A stretch of 64,000 nt of DNA from Patiria pectinifera. Its lineage: Eukaryota > Echinodermata > Asteroidea > Valvatida > Asterinidae. The position numbers and the translations under genes are program-made. The stretch spans positions 31,888,900-31,952,899 of the forward strand of contig CM057149.1 in NCBI GenBank assembly GCA_029964075.1, written 5' to 3'. Below the pieces are notes generated by a model, which was not told the DNA's origin, searched no databases, and worked only from the letters and a program-made list of their open reading frames with translations. Numbering within the stretch: position 1 is the stretch's first letter; each line of letters opens with the position of its first letter. Shown here piece by piece: positions 10,644 through 20,098 of this stretch.

Positions 10644-10974
10644 TTTGTAAATAAAGGCAAAACAAAAGTATGCTGTAATGTTATAGTCACGTGGTATCTA
10701 TCACAAATCGCTATAAATCTAGTTAACATCTAAACTATGGTGTCATATAATGTGCCATCGGCGTTGCATTTTGGGCGTCGCATTTTCAAGCTCCGACAGG
10801 GATCATTTTGATAGATTTCACGCAAGATTTTGGCATGCAAGACGGCCAGAGCTTATTGTGCACTCGGAGTTGTTTGTCCCTCGCCGACTGACTCTCTGAC
10901 TCATTGTCACTTGCGAGCCGGGCAGTGATATCGTATATGATTGCCCGTCAGTGAATGGTCCATTCCTGCCAATT
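10644..10974 (+). promoter_or_regulatory. Upstream region of the Kazal gene, possible TATA box
   Basis: Only 331 bases separate the retrotransposon from the proposed Kazal start codon. TATAAA occurs at 10712-10717, about 260 bases upstream of the ATG. No other element is recognisable. The nearby LTR transcribes in the opposite direction. Confidence 0.25.
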
Positions 10975-11003
10975 ATGTTCGCAGGTGCATGGACAGGTTT
11001 TCA
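10975..11003 (+). CDS. Kazal gene exon 1 (start codon)
   Basis: ATG at 10975, 29 bases, ending before a strong GTGAGT donor in phase 2. It was chosen because its phase fits exon 2 exactly and no in-frame ATG exists in exon 2. A competing ATG at 11038 reads through the intron in another frame and ends at a stop without a matching donor. Confidence 0.55.
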
Positions 11004-14000
11004 GTGAGTACCCATTCTAAATCAATTGAATAGGATTATGTGGGCTCCGAGACTAGCTTTACTATTCCTACCTTGTGTTATTTCCCTTCAGATTCCCAAA
11101 AGAGTGTTCAGCCGGTCTAGCGCTGAAGCTTCTACCATTGCTCCTCCTTCTATGCTCGGCATTCACTGTGTCGGTGTACCTGGCCACCCAGGAATACAGG
11201 GAAAATCGTTTCAGAGAAAAGGGTAAACGTTGACAATCTTCTATCTTTTGCTATTAAAGCACTGCTTTTCTGCGTTTTAAATGTTTGAATTTTGAGGCTG
11301 CTATTAGTTGTATACACGTGGAAAACATCGAAACATCACCAATCTAGCACGAAGTTTCCGTTGCCATCGGCACCACATTTTATTTTGTAATTTTTTTTCA
11401 ACGTATCTTTAAAATCCGTTCTTGTGTAGTGTGTCAGTCCGGGATATGCCCCGACGCCCCAGCAGCGACAGCGCGTCCCGTGTGCGGCTCGGACGGTCAA
11501 ACCTACGGCGATGAGTGCGAGTTGGTGCTGGCTAGTTGCTCGCCCGGCCTGGCAGGCAGGGTGCTACACAGAGCACATTATGGCGAGTGCACGGGAGAGG
11601 AGCAGACGATCAGCCGCATCACTGGCGGGAAACCAGGTGAGGTAGACCTGCTTGTACTTGTCGACTGAAGTGTGCGATTGTATTTGTAGCCTGACAATGA
11701 AGTCGAGTGGGATAAGCCGCTGAAACGAAATGGCCAAGACGTAAGTGCGAATGGGCCCGCTGGTCTAATTATTGTGCCATTAGAGGGCGCCCTATGCACC
11801 GTCCACTATCGATTACTAGCGTCTTGGGCCAAGACTACGTAGAAAGTCGAAAGGGTTCAGTAGCCTTGATTCGAATATAGGGCATGAACCAGCCGAAAAC
11901 AACAAATGCAGATCGAGCTGGTTCTCATCTCCGAAGGGAGGGAACCGGACTATCAATGAGAGCTATGAAGTCACTGATTCGGTTGCACTTGTCACCTTGT
12001 AACATTGCCCGGTGTAGTGTACTATTTAAGGAGCCCCATAAAATAATACCCATGTGCAGACAGCCATGTGAGGGGAGGGACTCATGCTATTGGTTCTAAG
12101 AAGGGGACTATACAATTCATTATTCTTCCCTTACCACTTATCGATCATAACAAACGATGAGTTTCTAGTCGGTATCCCATTAATATGAAATGGGAATTGT
12201 ATAACCTACAAACAAATGCTTTATTATTTAGGTCCGGCGAATCATCTCAACTTCCACTGAAAACGCTGACCATGATTAAGTTTTAATTATAGTACTCCGT
12301 CTCCTTCTTAAAAGCTTATGATTCGGATGATCCACCGCTGACATGCCTTACCAGCTGCAGGCCACTCCGTGGCCGGGCAGTCTGCGGAACGGACGGTCGG
12401 ACCTACGCATCGGCGTGTCACCTACAAAGGGCCGCGTGCCATGACTCGCTGGACCTGATCACCGGGCTCCTGCAGGCGTTACTCCGGGGCAGGGGCAGGA
12501 TACTGACCGTGGCTCACTTGGGCCCCTGCCGGGATGATGAGGGATCCAGCGAGGAGACGACGTCGGCTGGAAGTCCAGAGACGGAGGCAGACTCCAGCAG
12601 TGAAAGGAGTGACTGGCAATCAGATGGTTAGCTCGCGAAAATTGTCCTTTCTTCTACATTTCTGAAGACTCAAACCATGAAAGTTAGTGATTTGTGCTTG
12701 TCGCAGCCGGGTCAACATATAGTCCTCTTTGTACCTGACCCATTCACTCACTCAGTCACTGACAGTCACTTTTGAATTCAACTTACTGAAGTCTTACCTT
12801 GGTCCAAAAGAAAACGAATACGCTAAACGCAACCCATTGTGTAGACCACATGCATGAAAGTAAGTAGGTCTGTCACTCACGAGCCAATATGGCCCATCAG
12901 GCCAGCGTTTCAGTGGCATGAAACGACTGAGTATATTTCTATTCCCTCTGGATGGGATATGCTAGCCCATCGCAGGTTACTCCACAGCTAATGCCGGTAC
13001 CCATTTATTCTTCTGGGTGGAGAGAGGCAAGTGTCAGTGGATGAAGTGACTTGCCCAAGGACACAACAAATAGCGACCAGCTGATCATGAGTCACAAACC
13101 CTTAAACCACCGGGCCTCGTTCCCCGTGCATGAAAAGACTTCCAGTGAATAGCCCTTCTGATTCGAATGAATATAATTTGGTGTGCCCTTTATTATGCTT
13201 GCCTTGTCTTGTTTTAATTAATGGTATCTATTTAGAGGAAGCAATATGGACACCAACTCCAACAGCACCAACAACACAACCCGTGACCTTTGCAACGACT
13301 AAAAGCGAAGGTGCAGGAACTTCCCCGAGCAGCATGACGGCGGCCTTTATAACAGCGCCCTCTACAGATGTGACATCCATTGAACAAACTTCTGACCAAT
13401 CAACAGACGCGGACGAAAGTCATCCCAGTACCGAGGCGTCGCCAACCACAACAGACAACGGCGTTCAAGCAACATCCGAACCGGTTGAAACTAGTCCTGC
13501 TGCAATGTCTGACCAATCAACACCTGCGTCTGGAACCTCCACCGCGAAGCTTACACCGACCACAACAAAGATCGACGGATTTGATTGGTCCTGCCCTACT
13601 GATGGTCAGTGTCTCTCGATACCGTCCCGTCCAATCTGCGGCTCGGACGGGAAGACGTATTCAAATCTGTGCCTGCTCAGAGACTTTGCTTGTAAGACCG
13701 GAGATACAACCCTTACGCCAGTCCGAAGTGGCAACTGCACTGGAAAACCTGAAACTGAAGGTATAATTATTTATATTTGGCAATAATGATGTGTTTTTGG
13801 TTAAAAAAAAATCGTAATTGCAATTTGATGTTAGGGCAACTTCATCTAACAAGCATCCAAATTGATCTGCGCACGAAAATGTTTTTTTCTGTCATCTGGA
13901 CATGGGTATTTTTCGTGGTAACAGCATAATTGAGAATTTGTGTCACTCCGTCCAGTGATCGACATCAATCATTTGATTCATCCCAAAATAGTTTTCGCCA

Positions 14001-17000
14001 AAACTCGCGTTTTATGAAATTCGTAAAATTTATGGACGCCGCTAATTTTTCGAATTCAGGTGGGGGAAACCTACATAATAATTATCATGTATCCTCTTTA
14101 AAGTCTTTCTTTTCCTCCCAAAACAGAGTGTTTCTCGTGCGATGACTTTTACGACCCAGTTTGCGGTACGGACAAGCAGAGTTATCTAAACGTCTGTCAT
14201 CTGAGGCGGGAAGCCTGCAGGCAGAGAACCACCGAACTTAAAGTGTCGTTTACTGGACTCTGCGAGATACCGGTCAGAGGTAAATTATTTCAAAATGACA
14301 TCAATTTAACGGAATAGATACATTTCTTTTCACATGTTTAGAAGTAACTAAAACGTTGGATATTCTTTGCGATCCCTTTTGGTCCTTTAAAAGTACCTCA
14401 AGGTTGAACGGAACAAAAGGAGATTTTATATGAGAGTGTTCCGACATAATATCCCTGAACGATGACTTAATAGCACTCAACACCCCACCATACTCTAAAA
14501 AGTTAGTGTGTACGTTATAAGTATTCTTAAACTCGTGGAGAGAAAGAAGATTACCATTCTCGTTAATAAGATCATAAACAAATCTAACTCCTTTACATTC
14601 CCAATGTTTATAAAAAATACACTTCCCACCAACCTTAATATTATCATTGAACCAAAGAGAACTCTCAAGTACCTCCACTTTGCTTGTGGACCCGAGTAAA
14701 GTTAGACCATGAAGTAAACACGTCCAACCAAAAAGCGATAGAAATTCTCTGTGTGCCAGCAAATTTAGCAGAGCCACCTTCCAATAAAAACAGACGAGTG
14801 TCGCCAAAAACCAAATTTTTAAATGCTTTTAAATTTAATGCTTTTAAATTTCTGGGGAGATGTACTGTCCGTATTCATCATCAATGTTTATAAAAAATAC
14901 ACTTCCCACCAACCTTAATATTATCATTGAACCAAAGAGAACTCTCAAGTACCTCCACTTTGCTTGTGGACCCGAGTAAAGTTAGACCATGAAGTAAACA
15001 CGTCCAACCAAAAAGCGTTAGAAATTCTCTGTGTACCAGCAAATTTAGCAGAGCCACCTTCCAATAAAAACAGACGAGTGTCGCCAAAAACCAAATTTTT
15101 AAATGCTTTTAAATTTAATGCTTTTAAATTTCTGGGGAGATGTACTGTCCGTATTCATCATCAAATTCCGATTTATACTTTTACTCCAAAAAATTATGAA
15201 CTTTCATTGCTTTTTTTTTTATTTTTGGGGTATGCAACGCTTAAAAAAACCCTTTAATTTGGGATTGTTTTTGCGTACATAGATCTCCCTGCAAGTAAAA
15301 TGTTTTCGACCCTGATAGTGAGACAGGAACAGGTTTACCCTGCGGGAAATAAAATGTCGAGTTCCAAATAATGCGAGATTTCAAAAATATTATTTCATAA
15401 CTGAACGTGAGTCAATTCGATCCGAGTTTTCCATCTAAAATGAATATACCTTTTGTAATTTCTAGAAAAATGGCAATTGAACGAAATCTATTTTCGGGGT
15501 GAAACTCGAAAATAGCACGGACACATCATCTATATATAAATCACTTATTTTCTTTTAAAAAATCATCACGACTCATCAATCGATTTTATCATCGATAACT
15601 GATCAACAGGTGATGAAATCCATATGTAATTTTTTTGTATGAATGTGTATTTTCAATCATTTGATTTTTTGTTATGTTTATTGTTTTTTTTACGTATGCT
15701 GGGGCCCATGGGAGACCAGTGGATTCCACTGAATGGGCCACCCAGTTGAAATCAGAAATAAATAAATAAATAAATAAACAATACCGATTCCATTATCTCG
15801 CAGTCTGTTCAGCTTCGCGACCGTGCAATCCCTTCAGAGGTCCGCCAGTATGCGGGACGGACGGGACCACCTACCCGTCGCTGTGCTACCTGAGGCGCAC
15901 GGCCTGCAAGCGGCGGGACTTCAGCCTAGTGGAGGCCTACCACGGAGAGTGCATGGCAGGCAGATTAACATGTAAAGTATAAAAACCGAATACAATGAAG
16001 TTATGAATTGGTGGCATGTTGATAGTGCTAAATATACTTTGTGCAAAAACTGAACTCCATTGCGAAAAAAAGTATTGTCTGTTCTCATTGACGGAACAAA
16101 GGGGACACGCCTATATCCCAATAATCATCGCTTGTGCTCCTCATAATTCAATGAAGAATTTAAAAAGCTTCGTATGGATAAAGTCTGTGACAAAATCTAT
16201 CGTTCGGGCCCTCCTCCAGAAAGAGAACCTCAAGTGCCCCTTCAAATTTAACGTTAATGCTGTAGGGCCTATAAGCAACACACCACACATACATTGCTAA
16301 TGTATCACGATTACGATGGATAGTTATTTAATGACGCAAACATCATCACTAAGCCTAATCCTAACCCTAATCCTAACCCTATAACCTATCCCTAACCCTA
16401 ACTCTTTCCCTATACCCTAACACTATCCATGGCGTTGGCGACAAAGTAATACTATCGACAGGGTGCAGGTGGTTTTAATTGCTGGTTGGGTGAGGATTTC
16501 TGTTAGTTCTTTTATTTAAATTAATAAAGTGGAAAAAGCTACTTTTGTAAGGCGTGATAACTGAGAATGAAATAGGCCTACTAAATTTCCTTCATTTTGT
16601 GATTATTAACTCTGTATAGCGTTAAACATGGTTCTCCCGAATTCAATGCCATGAGTTCAGGACATTTTAGTTCCCAACCAGTAACAGTTCACGTCTCCTC
16701 CTTATTGCTCTCATCATTTTTCCCCCAATCTATTCAGATGTTTGTCAGGAGCGTTGCCCGGACATCGAGTCAGCTGTGTGCGGTACGGACGGGCTAACCT
16801 ACCATAACTACTGCTTCCTGCAGCGGGCGGTGTGCAGGGAACCGGGGCTGTTCCACGCTTACGATGGACGGTGCAATCGGGCGAATCACCTGCCGCAAGG
16901 TAAGGTAGACTGCCACTATTTTGGTCTAAATTCATGGAACCTCAACTCGGTTTCAAGATTTTGGAGCAAAGGGGGGTGGGGTGGGGAGGACCCGTTCATT

Positions 17001-17322
17001 GAATTACAAAGGAACTAGCGGAAAGATGCCCCACACAACACACTTTCGGTACATCTGTGACGAGATTTGTAACATTTTTTTTTAGTTTATTTGGGCTTGT
17101 AATAATTATATCAAAGAGCTTTCGTGACATCATTTTATGATATAAAGTATAAAGGTCAAATCATTGTGTTTTTTTACCCAATAATAAGTGCACTTTGTAT
17201 GCTTGGGAGAATTGTTTTGGGGGTAACAAAAGGATTATTTTATCCTACCTGATCATTGCCGATTTTCCTCTTTTTGACATTTTTTTGGCTCTTCCCCAGA
17301 TATCTCGGCCTTGATACCGTGA
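10975..17322 (+). CDS. Membrane-anchored six-Kazal protein (9-exon model)
   Basis: Exons: 10975-11003, 11092-11222, 11430-11636, 12315-12626, 13236-13760, 14127-14279, 15804-15971, 16738-16899, 17300-17322. All introns are GT-AG and phases are consistent; the joined frame has 570 codons including the stop. There is no classical signal peptide. Instead a leucine-rich stretch at about residues 18-42 follows a short N-terminus, so the protein is probably a type II membrane protein, or has an uncleaved signal anchor, with its Kazal domains outside. Kazal domains are serine-protease inhibitor or follistatin-like modules. Each lies on one phase 1-1 exon and shows the C-G-(S/T)-D-G core. A Thr/Ser-rich, probably O-glycosylated stalk lies before Kazal 3. 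I do not recognise an orthologue. Agrin- or follistatin-like fragments are alternatives. Exon 1 and the last exon are least certain. Confidence 0.75.
11092..11222 (+). CDS. Kazal gene exon 2 (transmembrane anchor)
   Basis: A pyrimidine-rich acceptor (tttcccttcag) precedes it and GTAAAC follows. It encodes a KE-containing juxtamembrane stretch and the hydrophobic core LLPLLLLLCSAFTVSVYLAT, then a charged segment. It ends in phase 1 like all later exons. Confidence 0.7.
11430..11636 (+). CDS. Kazal gene exon 3 (Kazal domain 1)
   Basis: 207 bases, phase 1-1. Six cysteines in Kazal spacing around PVCGSDGQTYGDEC, followed by a polar tail. Donor GTGAGG. Confidence 0.88.
12315..12626 (+). CDS. Kazal gene exon 4 (Kazal domain 2)
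   Basis: 312 bases, phase 1-1. The core is AVCGTDGRTYASAC. The loop between Cys5 and Cys6 is about 25 residues, longer than in the other domains, and the exon ends in an acidic Ser/Glu-rich linker. The donor (GTTAGC) is weak. Confidence 0.85.
13236..13760 (+). CDS. Kazal gene exon 5 (mucin-like stalk, Kazal domain 3)
   Basis: 525 bases, phase 1-1. About 110 residues rich in Thr, Ser, Pro and Ala precede the Kazal core PICGSDGKTYSNLC. The stalk suggests O-glycosylation and an extended extracellular position. Donor GTATAA. Confidence 0.88.
14127..14279 (+). CDS. Kazal gene exon 6 (Kazal domain 4)
   Basis: 153 bases, phase 1-1. The core is PVCGTDKQSYLNVC, where the usual Gly after Asp is replaced by Lys, so this domain is slightly atypical. 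Donor GTAAAT. Confidence 0.87.
14301..15161 (-). mobile_element. LINE ORF2 C-terminal fragment, partly duplicated
   Basis: The minus strand from 14807 to 14301 encodes 168 residues with the pattern SSLWFNDNIKVGGKCIFYKH, then FVYDLINENGNLLS and TNFLEYGG, which I recognise from the region after the reverse transcriptase in L1/Tx1-type LINEs. A 280-bp unit (14602-14881) is repeated at 14882-15161 with few changes, so the fragment was tandemly duplicated after insertion. It lies in the intron before Kazal domain 5. Confidence 0.7.
15640..15782 (+). repeat. Probable LINE 3' end with AAAT repeat tail
   Basis: A conserved-looking block around gaccagtggattccactgaa ends in a run of AAAT units at about 15758-15778. 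Short tandem tails of this kind mark the 3' ends of CR1/L2-like retroposons. The assignment is tentative because no coding part is attached. Confidence 0.4.
15804..15971 (+). CDS. Kazal gene exon 7 (Kazal domain 5)
   Basis: 168 bases, phase 1-1. Core PVCGTDGTTYPSLC. I placed the donor at GTAAAG (15972) because the frame and phase 1 fit; an earlier gc-type site would be non-canonical. Confidence 0.83.
16356..16430 (+). repeat. Interstitial telomere-like repeat (CCCTAA variants)
   Basis: A run of degenerate taaccctaatcc units, the vertebrate-type TTAGGG repeat read on its other strand, lies within the intron between Kazal exons 7 and 8. It is too short and degenerate, and too far inside a gene, to be a chromosome end. 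Confidence 0.75.
16738..16899 (+). CDS. Kazal gene exon 8 (Kazal domain 6)
   Basis: 162 bases, phase 1-1. Core AVCGTDGLTYHNYC with six cysteines; strong GTAAGG donor. Confidence 0.87.
17300..17322 (+). CDS. Kazal gene exon 9 (short terminal exon)
   Basis: After the acceptor cttccccag the phase-1 frame reads seven residues (DISALIP) and TGA. AATAAA follows near 17798. The short length makes it the least secure exon with exon 1. If it is wrong, the gene continues further downstream. Confidence 0.5.
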
Positions 17323-20033
17323 TGAGTCCATTGCAAGAGTCACATCAGTTTGTGGAAACCGTACGGCATACCTCCAGTCCCCACAAGCAGGACATTCATA
17401 TTTATTTTAATATTACCGTTTTCCGCACGTGCATGTGAATACCAGATTGAGGTATTACCTAGGCCTATATCTACTTTATATATTTTTTTGTAATTCAGAA
17501 AATGAATTACTGGACGCAGACTTTCACTAAAAATTATATAATGAGACAGTTTCAAAATCACAGTCATTTTTATGATTTTCTTTAAAAATTGTTTTATTTC
17601 TTTCTGATAATCAAACCAAGGGTTCCTCAAAAGTGCCCTAAGCACTGTAGCTCGCAAACCTAGAGAAACATGTAGGGATGAGACAATGATAAGTTTTAGA
17701 GGCGGGAGCTAAAGACCAGAAGCATATTCTTGGGAAAACCCACGGAATCAAGTATAGGAGGTGGTCCAGGTTTTCCACGTCAGGAAAAAGAAAAAACCAA
17801 TAAACACTGAAGTTATTTCCTGCTCATGTCAGACGTTGTGTGTCTAACTGAAATTTAATATTGTGTATGGGTCATATTGCCTTTATAGAACTTGTATACA
17901 CTGCATGTAACGTGAGAAACAGCTATGGATATGGCAGTACACAATACCGGTAATGAATGTTTATGAGTGCATTGGTAAGAAACATTTTATGAGACAAATG
18001 GAATGTCTCATTTCACGAGGCGAAGCCGAGTTGCATGGAACATTCCATCTGTCACCAAATGAAATTATTCTTTCCATTGCACGAATGTAAAACATGCATC
18101 ATTTGTTTCGTACAACACCCGAATATATCCTTGTCATCTGATTGGTCAGAGCCACAACTTCTCATTTTTGTTTTCCGGTGCGGTGCCCAGCCGCGAATGA
18201 TTTTCCCCCAAACTTCATTGCATGGATGGTTGTTGAGCGCCCTCTACGATACTTTTCTTATACGAGCGCCCTCTACGATACTTTTCTTATACGTTCGAAA
18301 CCGTATTTATCAACTTTTTTTTCTTTCATAATTTGCAGCTTTTGAGAATTTTTTTAAAAAGGGGAATAAAGTCCAAATTTCATTAGGTTCGAATTCATGT
18401 CTTTTTTTCTTTTGTCAATTTTTTCTCATGTTTTGGGGAAGTCAAGTCCAAAACCTGATAGCCTACAGCCCATATGCTTATGTCGTTTCAATAACATGAG
18501 ATAGACGACCCACCAATCGGATGACGGGGATTTAGTCAGGCGTTGTATACTTTTAGTCAGGCTTGACGGGGATTTAGTCAGGCGTTGTCAGCTTGGGTGG
18601 CTTGGGTGCAGGCAGGCCAGTAAATCGGTCCGAAATTGCCCGCCCCGGCCAAATCACGATTTGCATGCCCTCAAATTCTTCAGAGTTGAGCATATTATAT
18701 TGTGGGCCATGATCTTGAGGGTTTGTAAAAAATCAGGGTGGAAGCCGTGCACATGTGAGCTGGTATTTCTGTGAAATTTGGATGAAATTGGGGCCCTAAA
18801 AGCGGTCTATTTTGCAATGGAGTATAGGCACTGTTTTTTCAAAATGGCGATGGGCTTCAGGACTATTTTAAAGGGTGATCATCTTCGGATGGAAATTTCT
18901 CCCAAAAGTCACGAGATGGCAGGTTTTCTTTACTCACGTCTTGGCAGCGCTCTCAGTCGGTCAGAAGTGGCCTACATTCCAAGTCTGTCTTAACTATAAA
19001 CCCTGGTAAAAACAATTTTTACGCATTTCTGTTTTTTATTTGACCTTGACCAGTAATTTTTCCAAATGGCCTCAAACAATAATCAATGTTTTCTACACGA
19101 CAGATTGCTTGGTTTGAAGTTTTTTGAAATTTCAGGGATTAGGTTTAGCGTTACCTTTTTATTACAAAATCAGGCCAAAAACTGACTTCCAGGGAAATCA
19201 CTCAAGTTCCAAAACAAGTTATTCACACTTTTAGAAGTCCTTATTTTAATTAATTCGAACAATGGGGGTGGTTGAAACTGGTTCCCTTCCCACCGTTATT
19301 CCAATACAGGGACGGGAACCAGGGCTAAGCTTCACTTTTTTGTACGTGTTGGAATGGGAATGGTTTTTTTTGACATGGAGATCAAGATGCCATCTTCCCT
19401 ACAAAAACGGAAAACGTAACTCCGTACTATATTCTGTACATGCAGAATTGTTGAAATTCTCTCAAATGTTTTTTTTTATCAATTTTGCTAGCAAAAGAAG
19501 CTGGATTCGTACAAAATGAGTCTAAATGAAAAAAAATATAATTAAAACATTCTTACAAACTTTTCAAATTATCTATTCTATTCAACAAAGTATGTACTAA
19601 TTTTACGTAACATAATTATGCTAACGTGGAAATGAAAAGACGTTAAGGTTGTTTTCCATAAAGATATCGGAAAATATTTAAAAAAATAAAAAAATATCAC
19701 TTTTTTTGTCCTGTGCAATATTGTATGCCTGTTTTGAAAGCGTATAAGGAATCTATGCTTTAAGAAATAAGTGTGTGTGATTAGTTACAAAAAGCGGAAG
19801 ATATGTTTGATGCAAATACAAATTGTGATTTACAACAGGGTAAAACATTGTACATGTAATTGATAACTTGAAAGTTGCGTTTAAGGGTACCAATTTTATT
19901 GTTTCACTCAAAACAAACAAAATCTACAGATCCCCGGCTCCAGCCTGATCATTTCTTGGTGTGATGTTTGTAGCGTGTAGTTCGTGTCTAGTCATCTTGC
20001 TTTTGGTCTAACAGCAGCACAACTGCGTCTCAT
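17323..20033. other. Intergenic stretch with small repeats, no gene seen
   Basis: It contains a 28-bp tandem duplication (gagcgccctctacgatactt and following bases, 18236-18292) and a duplicated dispersed word (gacggggatttagtcaggcg, about 18525 and 18565). An imperfect inverted repeat around gacaaatggaatgt and acattccatctgtc lies at 17994-18053. Open frames here are short and lack domains. Confidence 0.5.
19895..19900 (-). terminator. Poly(A) signal of the CAP gene
   Basis: AATAAA on the minus strand, about 135 bases downstream of the CAP stop codon at 20034-20036. Confidence 0.5.
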
Positions 20034-20098
20034 CTATTCTCTTTGAAGATAACCCAGGAGGTCCTCCAGCAATTCACGCTCAGAGGGAGCCGGTGGTG
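20034..20098 (-). CDS. CAP gene last exon
   Basis: After an AG at 20100-20099 the frame encodes about 20 residues, rich in Leu and Glu (ERELLEDLLGYLQRE), then TAG. The 2-base start matches the phase-1 end of the preceding exon. Confidence 0.65.

Noticed and set aside
11026..11226. 66-residue open frame starting MNRIMWAPRLALLFLPC as a signal-peptide exon
   Set aside because: It ends at a stop without a phase-compatible donor. The other frame of the same segment has acceptor, membrane helix and phase-1 donor.
16356..16430. A chromosome end
   Set aside because: Repeats are few, degenerate, internal to a gene and flanked by unique sequence on both sides.
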